Source of the DNA: Salinarimonas sp.
GTDB taxonomy: Bacteria; Pseudomonadota; Alphaproteobacteria; Rhizobiales; Beijerinckiaceae
Length of the DNA: 52,414 nucleotides
Reading direction: 5' to 3'
Assembly: GCA_020832565.1 (NCBI GenBank)
Contig: JAFIEI010000026.1
Location: 1-52,414 of the forward strand
The notes beneath the pieces were generated by a model. The model saw nothing but the letters and a program-made list of their open reading frames with translations, did not search any database and was not told where the DNA came from. Position numbers and translations under genes: made by a program. How positions within the stretch are numbered: the first letter of the stretch is position 1; every line of letters starts with the position of its first letter. This document shows positions 43,520 through 51,144 of this stretch, piece after piece.

Positions 43520-45346
43520 TCAAACGGCCAGCGGCCGGGTCGCCCCCTCCAGCCAGGCGCGGGTGGCATCGTCGACTGATAGGGCAAGCTTCTCGAAGAC
43601 CCTTGCATGATAGGCGTCGATCCAGGCGCGCTCGGTGCGCCCCAGCAGGGCGGGCTCGATCAGCCTGCGCTCGAACGGGGCGAGTGTCAGGGTCTCGAAG
43701 CCGAGCATTGCGCGTTCGCCGCCGGCGATCGCGCGCGGCTCGACCAGAATCAGGTTCTCGATGCGGATGCCATAGCCGCCGGCCTTGTAGTAGCCGGGCT
43801 CGTTCGAGAGGATCATCCCCGCCTCGAGCGCGACGCTGCCGGCCTTCGATATGCGCTGCGGGCCTTCATGTACCGAGAGGAAGCTGCCGACGCCGTGGCC
43901 GGTGCCGTGGTCGAAATCGAGCCCGGCCTCCCAGAGCGGCAGCCGCGCGAGGGCGTCGAGCTGCGCGCCGGTCGTGCCTTCCGGGAACACGGCCCGTGCG
44001 ATCGCGATATGGCCCTTCAGAACGCGCGTGTAATGCGCGCGCATGTCCGGCGTCGGCTCACCGACGACGAGGGTGCGTGTGATGTCGGTGGTGCCGTCGC
44101 GGTATTGCGCTCCCGAATCGATCAGGAAGAGCTCCCCCGCCGCGATCTTGCGATTGCTGTCATGCGTCACGCGGTAATGCACGATCGCGCCGTTGGGGCC
44201 GCTTCCGGCGATGGTCGGAAAGGAGATATCCACGAGTGCGTTGGTCTCGCCGCGCAGCTCTTCCAGCCGCCGCACCGCATCGATCTCGGTCAGGCCGCCG
44301 CGCGGCGCGGTATCGGCAAACCAGGCGAGAAAGCGCGCGACCGCGACACCGTCGCGCAGATGCGCCTCGCGGCTCCCTGCGATCTCGACGGTGTTCTTGC
44401 GTGCCTTCATCAGGGTGATGGGATCGGCGCCGAGATCCGGATCACCCCCGGAGGCGCTTATCGTCTCACGCAGTTTCTCTGCACCCGTCGCCTCGTCGAT
44501 GCGCAGGCGCGCGCCACGCTCCGCCAGCGCGGTGAGCGCACCGGAAAGCGCATCCGGCTCCGCCAGATCCGCATGCTGCGCGATGACGGCGCGCATGGAG
44601 GAATCATATTTCTCGCCGGCGAGGAACAAGGTCGGGCGCCCCTCGGCCGGGATCAGCGCATAACCGAGAACGATCGGCGTATGCTGGATATCGGCACCAC
44701 GCAGATTGAAGGCCCAGCAGAGATTATGCGGGTCGCTGACGACGAGCGCGTCGAACCGCGCCTCTGTCAGGGCTCGGCGAATGCGTTCGAGCTTCGCCGG
44801 AATCTCCTCCCCGGCGAGTTCCGCAGGATGGGCCCAGAGCGGCGCGGCAGGCGGGGGCGGACGATCGTCCCACAAACTGTCAAGGGGGTTGTCGTCGAGC
44901 GCCTGGAGCCGCGCGCCGGCGGCCTCGATCTGCTTGCGCAGGCGCGCGATGTCGCGCGCCGTCATCAGCCACGGGTCGAAGCCGACCACGTCTCCTTCGG
45001 TGACGCGCTCCGCCAGCCAGGCGAAGGGCCGGGTTCGGGTCGAATCGATCACGCTCCACTGCGTCGTATCGATCTGCTGCGGCGCCTGCAGGGTGTAGCG
45101 GCCATCGGTGAACAGGGCGGCTTCGTCGGCCATCACGACGGCGAGCCCGGCCGAGCCGGTAAATCCCGTCAGCCAGGCCAGGCGCTCGGCATGCGGGGGG
45201 GTGTATTCCGACTGGTGCTCGTCTGCACGCGGGACGAGGAAGGCGGCGACGCCACGCGTCGCGAGCGCCGTGCGCAATCGCTTGAGGCGCGCCGGATCGC
45301 GGCCTGCCGCAACGGGATCGTCGAATGTCTGGAACGGAGCGCTCAC
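43520..45346 (-). CDS. Xaa-Pro aminopeptidase (aminopeptidase P family, M24)
   Basis: A 608-residue three-domain enzyme that removes an N-terminal residue preceding proline. Two creatinase-like N-terminal domains are followed by the M24 pita-bread domain with metal ligands in IDSGAQYRDGTTDITR (two Asp), HGTGHGVGSFLSVHEGP (His), ILSNEPGYYK (Glu) and GFETLTLAPF (Glu). Its length and C-terminal extension match the eukaryote-like long APP (XPNPEP1 type) common in alphaproteobacteria. The start is a GTG at 45346 with GAGGTC 5 nt upstream; MSAPFQTFDD is the family-like start. Confidence 0.95.
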   Translation of the reverse strand: MSAPFQTFDDPVAAGRDPARLKRLRTALATRGVAAFLVPRADEHQSEYTPPHAERLAWLTGFTGSAGLAVVMADEAALFTDGRYTLQAPQQIDTTQWSVIDSTRTRPFAWLAERVTEGDVVGFDPWLMTARDIARLRKQIEAAGARLQALDDNPLDSLWDDRPPPPAAPLWAHPAELAGEEIPAKLERIRRALTEARFDALVVSDPHNLCWAFNLRGADIQHTPIVLGYALIPAEGRPTLFLAGEKYDSSMRAVIAQHADLAEPDALSGALTALAERGARLRIDEATGAEKLRETISASGGDPDLGADPITLMKARKNTVEIAGSREAHLRDGVAVARFLAWFADTAPRGGLTEIDAVRRLEELRGETNALVDISFPTIAGSGPNGAIVHYRVTHDSNRKIAAGELFLIDSGAQYRDGTTDITRTLVVGEPTPDMRAHYTRVLKGHIAIARAVFPEGTTGAQLDALARLPLWEAGLDFDHGTGHGVGSFLSVHEGPQRISKAGSVALEAGMILSNEPGYYKAGGYGIRIENLILVEPRAIAGGERAMLGFETLTLAPFERRLIEPALLGRTERAWIDAYHARVFEKLALSVDDATRAWLEGATRPLAV

Positions 45347-45745
45347 GGATGACCTCGCCTGCTGTGCCGATTTGCACTTTTCTGTGTCGGTTGAGGGGCA
45401 GATGCAAGGTCCGGGCGATACATCCGTCGGGAATTTTCGGTGTGATCAGGGCGTGAAGACGGACATGCGCGGCTCTCCTGCGCGGGGATCTGCCTGCAGG
45501 CGCCCCCAATGCTGCACCGCAAAACGGCACAACCCACCGAGGGCTGCCGAATTCGTCGGCAACGTGCTGCGTCATGCGTCAAATGGGGGCGCCTGAAGCA
45601 TTAACGAGTGTGACATGCGTCATGTGCATGGCAAGCATGCCTCTACGGCCATAGCTGGGGCAGAATCACTGACCTATATTGCAATGCAACGACAACGGAA
45701 ACGCTCGGGAACGATCAGAGCGTAACCTGCTCAGGAGAAGTCCCC
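45347..45745. other. 400-bp intergenic region before a small protein gene
   Basis: No gene is supported. It holds the nested inverted repeats at 45497-45595, direct CATGCGTCA repeats (45573-45581 and 45614-45622), a TGAC-ATGC-GTCA near-palindrome at 45611-45622, and TTGCA-A-TGCAA (45679-45689) beside a TATATT -10-like box. The last two probably belong to the promoter of the gene at 45746. Confidence 0.5.
45497..45595. ncRNA. Nested long-range inverted repeats, candidate structured RNA
   Basis: Perfect 12-bp arms CAGGCGCCCCCA (45497-45508) and TGGGGGCGCCTG (45584-45595) enclose 75 nt that contain an inner hairpin TGCCGA-ATTCG-TCGGCA (45545-45561) and a small CCG-CAAAA-CGG hairpin. The shape fits a folded RNA or a structured leader. 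Strand and transcription are not known. Confidence 0.3.
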
Positions 45746-45979
45746 ATGGCCTATGCCCTCAATTACCCGAATGCCCCCACCGCCGATGCCGCTGCAGATG
45801 CAACCAATGTCGCCGTGCCTGCGCGCAAGACCTTCTTCCAGCGTCTTCTCGCCAGCCTCGAACGCGCCCAGATGCGCCGCTTCGAGCGGGAGCTGATGCT
45901 CTATGCCCCGCATCTGTACGATTCTATCACCAGCACGGAAGAGTATCGCAAGATGCGCGAACAGGATGCATCGCGCTAA
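45746..45979 (+). CDS. Conserved-looking small protein (77 aa), function unknown
   Basis: A well-placed short gene with a CAGGAG ribosome binding site. The N-terminal 25 residues are alanine/asparagine-rich and disordered-looking. The remainder is helical and charged (FFQRLLASLERAQMRRFERE, then LYAPHLYDSITSTEEYRKMRE), vaguely like DUF1127-type small proteins but without their arginine motif. No signal peptide or membrane segment is visible. The long structured upstream region suggests it is separately regulated. Confidence 0.75.
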   Translation: MAYALNYPNAPTADAAADATNVAVPARKTFFQRLLASLERAQMRRFERELMLYAPHLYDSITSTEEYRKMREQDASR

Positions 45980-46256
45980 AAAGGCAAGTCGTTTTCGGCG
46001 TTGAACGTGCCTTATCGGGTTGATCCCGGGCGACACGAACGGCGCCTTGCCTGTCACGGCAGCCGCTGCGGCGGCGCTATGAAAGCCTCGCCGATCCTCC
46101 ACGGCGGGGCTTTCTCGCGTTTGCGGCCGTGAGGCGCGCGGCGAAAAGGTCCTTGTCCGTCCGCCCCGCCTTTGCGACAAGATACCCGGAGCGGCTTCCC
46201 CGCCCGGTGCCGACGGATCCGGGTCGGTGTGGCGGCATGCGGGAGGGGCAGTAACC

Positions 46257-46700
46257 GTGTCGGTGCAGCGTGATTATCCCAGAAACCCGCTTCTCGCGGC
46301 AAGTATCTGCGTGCTGCGCGAAGGACGGGTGCTTCTCGCCACGCGCACCCGCCCGCCGATGGATCAGCTCTATACCTTGCCCGGCGGCCTCGTCGAGCCG
46401 GGGGAGACCCTCGCCGAGGCGGCCTTGCGCGAATTGCAGGAGGAGGTCGGGGTCACCGCGCGCATCCTCGGCCTGATCCGACCGATCGAGGTGATCGAGC
46501 GCGATCCGGACGGGGCGGTGCGGGTGCATTACGTGATCTGCGCGCATGCGGCACAATGGGTGTCCGGCGAGCCGCAGACCGGGCCCGAGGCCGGCGCGGT
46601 GATCTGGGCCGACCCGCAGGCCCTCGCCAGCCTGCCCACCACCCCGCATCTGCCGGAGATCATCGCCGGCGCCCTCACCATCGCGGCGCGCGTGCCATGA
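46257..46700 (+). CDS. Nudix hydrolase
   Basis: A 147-residue Nudix protein. The Nudix box is complete: G44-x5-E50-x7-R58-E59-L-x-E62-E63-x-G65, spanning GGLVEPGETLAEAALRELQE onward. It hydrolyses a nucleoside diphosphate linked to another moiety; ADP-ribose pyrophosphatase-like activity is plausible because of the YTLPGGLVEPGE segment, but the substrate is unproven. The start is taken as the GTG at 46257 with GGAGGGG upstream; a GTG at 46227 is possible. Its stop overlaps the ATG of the next gene (ATGA), so translation is coupled. Confidence 0.85.
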   Translation: MSVQRDYPRNPLLAASICVLREGRVLLATRTRPPMDQLYTLPGGLVEPGETLAEAALRELQEEVGVTARILGLIRPIEVIERDPDGAVRVHYVICAHAAQWVSGEPQTGPEAGAVIWADPQALASLPTTPHLPEIIAGALTIAARVP

Positions 46701-47113
46701 TTGCGCGTGCCGTCCGTTTTCACCTGCGAAACCTGACACGCCTCGTCCTGGCGGCATGCGTGCTGATGGCCACGCCGATCGGCACAGCCGCGCAGAACGA
46801 GGAGGCGCCGCGCGCCCCGCCCGCCTATGAGGCGGATCTCCTGCGTCTGGCGGAGGTCATGGGTTCGCTCGCATTCCTGCGCGACCTGTGCGAGGCGCAG
46901 GATGCCGCGCAATGGCCGGAGCGCATGCAGGATCTGCTGGAAGCCGAGGGGCCCGACAGGGCGGAGCGTCTCGCCGGCGCCTATAATCGCGGTTATTCCG
47001 CTTTCGCCCTGACCTATCGCCGCTGCACCCCCGCGGCCGAGATCGCCATCGCGCGCTTTCTCGAGGAAGGTGATGCCCTTGCCCGGATGATTGCGACACG
47101 TTACGGCAATTGA
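46697..47113 (+). CDS. TIGR02301 family exported protein
   Basis: A 138-residue protein with a signal peptide (LVLAACVLMATPIGTAAQ, cleavage near residue 33) and a helical domain containing LLRLAEVMGSLAFLRDLCEA and YSAFALTYRRCTPAAEIAIA, matching TIGR02301, an alphaproteobacterial family of unknown function. Two conserved cysteines could form a disulfide. It shares a 4-nt ATGA overlap with the Nudix gene, so the two are an operon. Confidence 0.85.
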   Translation: MIARAVRFHLRNLTRLVLAACVLMATPIGTAAQNEEAPRAPPAYEADLLRLAEVMGSLAFLRDLCEAQDAAQWPERMQDLLEAEGPDRAERLAGAYNRGYSAFALTYRRCTPAAEIAIARFLEEGDALARMIATRYGN

Positions 47114-47269
47114 CGAAAGTACCGGGGAAACGTTTGCTTCTGCCGCAACGTCAGGGCTTTTCCACAAAACAAACCGATCGCATTAACCTTTTCGTAAGGT
47201 CACACTGGAAGCCGCCCGGCCCCGGCTCTAAGGTCGCAACTGACGGACGGGTGGGAGTGAATCCGGTTC

Positions 47270-47530
47270 ATGCTTGAAGATTACGATTATCGCGAGGCGC
47301 CGTTCGAGGACGTGGCCGAGGAAAAACGCATGGCGCTCGGCTATGTCGTGGAGGCCTTCGCCGAGGCCCAGCTCGACGGGCTCGATGCCGATTGCATGGC
47401 ACAGGCCGCGATCTTCGCCGCCTTCCAGGAACTCGTCGCCACTTATGGCGAGGAGGCGGCGGCAGAATTTGCGCAAACGCTCCCGGAGCGTATCCGCACC
47501 GGAGGTTTCTCGGTCGCGCCGCGCCACTGA
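47270..47530 (+). CDS. Small acidic protein (86 aa), function unknown
   Basis: An acidic helical protein with no signal peptide, cysteine pair or recognised motif (ALGYVVEAFAEAQLDGLDAD, then AAIFAAFQELVATYGEEAAA). A GGGAG element lies upstream of the ATG. Its composition and position between TIGR02301 and yicC support a real gene. The following 212 nt to yicC hold no gene I can support. Confidence 0.65.
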   Translation: MLEDYDYREAPFEDVAEEKRMALGYVVEAFAEAQLDGLDADCMAQAAIFAAFQELVATYGEEAAAEFAQTLPERIRTGGFSVAPRH

Positions 47531-47742
47531 TCGCCCCGGGCGTCAGGCAGGCGTGATTGTGGCTTGCGTGATCGCGCCATGATCAGACCTGATCGGCTTG
47601 CCTGCGCCCTCTCGCCGGTGCAAAAGCGCAAGAGCCCTGGTCAAGAACGATGATCAAGAGCGATGATGAAGACGCATCGTGACGGTGCGTATCGGGCCCG
47701 ACAGGCTTTTCATGCGGGCCGCCAACGTCCGGAGACGGTACG

Positions 47743-48627
47743 ATGACCATTGCGAGCATGACCGGCTTCGCCCGGGTGACGGGCACGAGCGGCCCCTACA
47801 GCTTCGCCTGGGAAGCGAAATCCGTGAACGGACGCGGCCTCGATATCCGGCTGCGCACGCCAGCTGGATGGGATGCGCTGGGTGAAGAGGCCCGCAAGCG
47901 ACTCGGCAAGGTGCTCACGCGCGGCCAGTGCCAGGTCGGCCTCTCACTGACGCGCGCAGCCGGGGAGCCGCGCATCCGCGTCAATCATGCCGCACTTGCA
48001 TCGCTGATCGCGGCCATCGAGAGCGCGCCGCGCTCGGCAGCCCTCGCGCCGCCCAGCCTCGACGGCCTGCTCGCTATTCGCGGCGTCATCGAGATCGAAG
48101 AGGATGACGACGCACAGGTCACGCAGGAATTGCAGGCCGCATTGATTGCGGCCCTGGAGACGCTCGCCGATGATCTCGCAGGTGCCCGTCAGGCCGAGGG
48201 GCAGGCGCTCGCCCAGGTGATCGAGGGTCAGCTCGATACCATGACGCGCCTTGTCGCAGCTGCGCGCGACAATCCTGCCCGCACGCCGGAGGCGGTCCGC
48301 GCCCGCATCGGCGAGCAGATCACCCGTATCCTCGACGCCTCGGGCAGCTTCGACAGCGATCGCCTGCATCAGGAAGCGGTGCTGATCGCCACCCGCGCCG
48401 ACATCCAGGAAGAGATCGACCGGCTCGAGGCGCATATTGCCGCCGCGCGGGAGCTGCTCGCACAGGGCGGCGCCATCGGCCGGCGCTTCGATTTTCTCGC
48501 GCAGGAGTTCGGGCGCGAGGCCAATACCCTGTGCTCCAAGGCCTCCGATATCACGTTGTCGCGGATCGGGCTGGATCTCAAGAGCGTGGTCGATCAGTTT
48601 CGCGAGCAGGTTCAGAACGTGGAGTAA
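47743..48627 (+). CDS. yicC: YicC/YloC family endoribonuclease
   Basis: A 294-residue protein. The N-terminus TIASMTGFARVTG and C-terminal block TLCSKASDITLSRIGLDLK are the family signature. In E. coli, YicC is an endoribonuclease involved in RNA decay, such as that of RyhB, and the fold forms a hexameric clamp. A GGAGACGG site precedes the ATG. The gmk gene begins 6 nt after its stop, the usual alphaproteobacterial yicC-gmk operon. Confidence 0.95.
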   Translation: MTIASMTGFARVTGTSGPYSFAWEAKSVNGRGLDIRLRTPAGWDALGEEARKRLGKVLTRGQCQVGLSLTRAAGEPRIRVNHAALASLIAAIESAPRSAALAPPSLDGLLAIRGVIEIEEDDDAQVTQELQAALIAALETLADDLAGARQAEGQALAQVIEGQLDTMTRLVAAARDNPARTPEAVRARIGEQITRILDASGSFDSDRLHQEAVLIATRADIQEEIDRLEAHIAAARELLAQGGAIGRRFDFLAQEFGREANTLCSKASDITLSRIGLDLKSVVDQFREQVQNVE

Positions 48628-48633
48628 CGCCCG

Positions 48634-49278
48634 ATGCCCGATACCGCCCTCATGCCCCGACGCGGCGTGCTCCTGATCCTCTCCTCGCCCTCGGGCGCCG
48701 GCAAGAGCACGCTGACGCGCAATCTGATCGAGCAGGATCACGGCATCAGGCTGTCCGTATCGGTGACGACACGCGCCCGGCGCGGCTCCGAGATCGAGGG
48801 CGTGCATTACCGCTTCATCGCGCGCGATGATTTCCTCGAAATGCGCGAGCGTGGCGATCTGCTCGAATGGGCCGAGGTGCACGGCAATTTCTACGGCACA
48901 CCGCGCAAACCGGTCGAGCAGGCGCTCACGGCAGGCGAGGACATGATGTTCGATATCGACTGGCAGGGCACCAAGCAGATCGTCGAGAAGATGCCCGACG
49001 ACGTCGCCAGCGTCTTCATCCTGCCGCCCTCCATGGCCGAGCTGCGCAACCGGCTCGAGCGCCGCGCCGAGGATTCGCCGGAAGTGATCGCCCGGCGTCT
49101 GGCCAATGCCCGCGAGGAAATCGCGCAATGGCAGACTTATGACTATGTGCTGGTCAATGACGACCTCCAGCGCACTTTCGGCGAGTTGCGCGCGATCCTC
49201 GATTCCGAGCGCCTGCGCCGCGAACGCCATCCGGCCCTTGCCGGTTTCGTCGAAAACCTGCTGTCGGAAGATATCTGA
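48634..49278 (+). CDS. gmk: Guanylate kinase
   Basis: A 214-residue enzyme that phosphorylates GMP to GDP. The P-loop SSPSGAGKST (17-26) and the GMP-binding segment VTTRARRGSEIEGVHYRF are typical, as is the lid region SPEVIARRLANAREEI. The ATG at 48634 has GGAGTAAC upstream. It is convergent with rsmA; the stops are 2 nt apart and sit within a short CTGA-GA-TCAG dyad. Confidence 0.97.
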   Translation: MPDTALMPRRGVLLILSSPSGAGKSTLTRNLIEQDHGIRLSVSVTTRARRGSEIEGVHYRFIARDDFLEMRERGDLLEWAEVHGNFYGTPRKPVEQALTAGEDMMFDIDWQGTKQIVEKMPDDVASVFILPPSMAELRNRLERRAEDSPEVIARRLANAREEIAQWQTYDYVLVNDDLQRTFGELRAILDSERLRRERHPALAGFVENLLSEDI

Positions 49279-49280
49279 GA

Positions 49281-50123
49281 TCAGCCTTTTCCGGCGAGGG
49301 CATTGGCGATTGCGAGAAATTCCGCCACGCCGAGCTCCTCGGCGCGCGCCGTCGGGGCAATGTCGAGCGGGGTCAGCAGCGCGACGGGATCGGGATGCAG
49401 CCCTTTGAGGCTCTGGCGCAGCATCTTGCGGCGCTGACCGAAAGCCGCCTGAGTCACTTTTTCCAGCATGGCCAGATCGCAGGGCGCCGGCGCTTCGCGC
49501 GGTGTCAGATGCACGACGCTCGAGGTGACTTTCGGTGGCGGCACGAAGGCTGACGGCGCCACGTCGAACAGGATCGTCGCATGGGTGCGCCAGCCGCACA
49601 GCACGCCGAGGCGCCCGTAATCGGCACGATCATCCTCGTCGGCGACGATGCGTTTGGCCACCTCGCGCTGAAACATGAGCGTGGCCGATTCCCAGTAGGG
49701 CGGCCAGTCGGGGCTCGTGACCCAATCAAGCAGAAGCTGGGTGCCGACATTATAGGGCAGGTTGGCCACGATCTTCGCCCGCCCGCCCGCGAGAAGCGGG
49801 CGCGGATCGAAGCGCATGGCATCGGCCTCGATGATCTCCAGCCGTCCCGGATAATGTGCGGCGATCTCCTGCAAAGCGGCGATACAGCGGGAATCACGCT
49901 CGATGGCGATGACGCGTTGCGCGCCGGCCGCCAGCAGCGCCCGCGTCAGCCCGCCCGGCCCGGGGCCGACCTCGATCACCGTGTCGAGTGTCCCCGCAGA
50001 GCGGGCGATGCGGCTGGTGAGATTGAGATCGAAGAGGAAATTCTGCCCCAGCGCCTTTTTCGGCGCGAGATCGAAGCGCTGGACCACATCGCGCAGGGGC
50101 GGCAGATCGTCGATCGCAGCCAT
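49281..50123 (-). CDS. rsmA: 16S rRNA (adenine1518-N6/adenine1519-N6)-dimethyltransferase
   Basis: A 280-residue methyltransferase (KsgA) that dimethylates two adenines in helix 45 during small-subunit maturation. Diagnostic motifs are [11 protein letters not shown] (22-32), the SAM motif [10 protein letters not shown] (51-60) and the catalytic NLPYNVGT (121-128). The ATG at 50123 starts 7 nt after the pdxA stop, so it belongs to the lptD-pdxA-rsmA operon; a TTG at 50150 would overlap pdxA. The ribosome binding site is weak, suggesting coupling to pdxA translation. Confidence 0.96.
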   Translation of the reverse strand: MAAIDDLPPLRDVVQRFDLAPKKALGQNFLFDLNLTSRIARSAGTLDTVIEVGPGPGGLTRALLAAGAQRVIAIERDSRCIAALQEIAAHYPGRLEIIEADAMRFDPRPLLAGGRAKIVANLPYNVGTQLLLDWVTSPDWPPYWESATLMFQREVAKRIVADEDDRADYGRLGVLCGWRTHATILFDVAPSAFVPPPKVTSSVVHLTPREAPAPCDLAMLEKVTQAAFGQRRKMLRQSLKGLHPDPVALLTPLDIAPTARAEELGVAEFLAIANALAGKG

Positions 50124-50130
50124 GGCCGGA

Positions 50131-51144
50131 TCAGGCCTTGCCGGCAGCAAGCCGGGCGCCGAGACGCAGGGCCGCGATCAGGCTGTCGGGCCGCGCCACG
50201 CCCTTGCCGGCAATATCGAAGGCAGTACCGTGATCGGGGGAGACGCGCAGGAAGGGCAGGCCGAGCGTGACATTCACGGCATCGTCGAAGGCGATGGTCT
50301 TGATCGGAATCAGTGCCTGGTCGTGATACATGCACAAGGCCGCGTCGAAGCCGGCGCGGGCGCGCGCATGAAACATCGTATCCCCGGGATATGGCCCGCG
50401 CGCATCGATCCCCTCGCCCTGCAATTGGGCGATGGCTGGCGCAATGACGTCGATCTCCTCGCGGCCCATCGTACCGTTTTCGCCGGCATGGGGGTTGAGC
50501 CCGGCAAAGGCGAGGCGGGGTGCGTCGATGCGAAACCGCGTGCGCAGGTCATGCGCCACGATCCGCCCGGTCGCAACGATCTGTTCGCGGGTGAGTTGCG
50601 CCGGCACGGCGGCAAGCGGGACATGCACCGTGACCGGGACGACCGCGAGCCCCTCGCTCCACAGCATCATCACCGAAAGCGGGGGATTCGCGCCGTCCTC
50701 CGCGCATAAGGCCGCCAGAAACTCGGTATGGCCGGGATGGCGGAAACCCGCCTCGTAGAGCACGTGTTTGGCGATCGGGTTGGTCGCGACACAGGAGGCC
50801 TCGCCCGAACGTGCGAAGGCGACGGCCCGCTCGATCGACTCGATCACGGCGGGCGCATCTGCAGGGTCGGGCGAGCCGGGCTCCGCGCGAACCGCGTTTT
50901 CGAGTGCCATGACGGGAAGCGCGTCGGCAAATCCGGGCAGGGCTTCGTGCGGGTGCGTGATCTGCCTGATCGGGACATCCTGGCCGAGCGCCCGCATGCG
51001 ACGCGTCAGATGCTCCGGATCACCGAGCAGAAAGAAGCAGGATGCCGGATCGTGGCGCAGCGCCTGCCAGGCGCCCAGCGTTATCTCGGGGCCGATACCT
51101 GCAGGATCGCCCAGCGTAATGGCGATCGGCGCGGCAGCATTCAC
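50131..51144 (-). CDS. pdxA: 4-hydroxythreonine-4-phosphate dehydrogenase
   Basis: A 337-residue dehydrogenase in the DXP-dependent pyridoxal 5'-phosphate pathway. Motifs include [13 protein letters not shown] near the start, the metal His in [25 protein letters not shown], and the C-terminal [10 protein letters not shown] and [13 protein letters not shown]. The start is a GTG whose first bases overlap the lptD stop (GTGA at 51141-51144), so it is translationally coupled to lptD. In many relatives a surA-like gene lies between lptD and pdxA; it is missing here. Confidence 0.96.
   Translation of the reverse strand: MNAAAPIAITLGDPAGIGPEITLGAWQALRHDPASCFFLLGDPEHLTRRMRALGQDVPIRQITHPHEALPGFADALPVMALENAVRAEPGSPDPADAPAVIESIERAVAFARSGEASCVATNPIAKHVLYEAGFRHPGHTEFLAALCAEDGANPPLSVMMLWSEGLAVVPVTVHVPLAAVPAQLTREQIVATGRIVAHDLRTRFRIDAPRLAFAGLNPHAGENGTMGREEIDVIAPAIAQLQGEGIDARGPYPGDTMFHARARAGFDAALCMYHDQALIPIKTIAFDDAVNVTLGLPFLRVSPDHGTAFDIAGKGVARPDSLIAALRLGARLAAGKA

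Noticed and set aside
43607-45352. 581-residue plus-strand frame opposite aminopeptidase P
   Set aside because: It is an antisense shadow; all metal ligands are on the minus-strand product.
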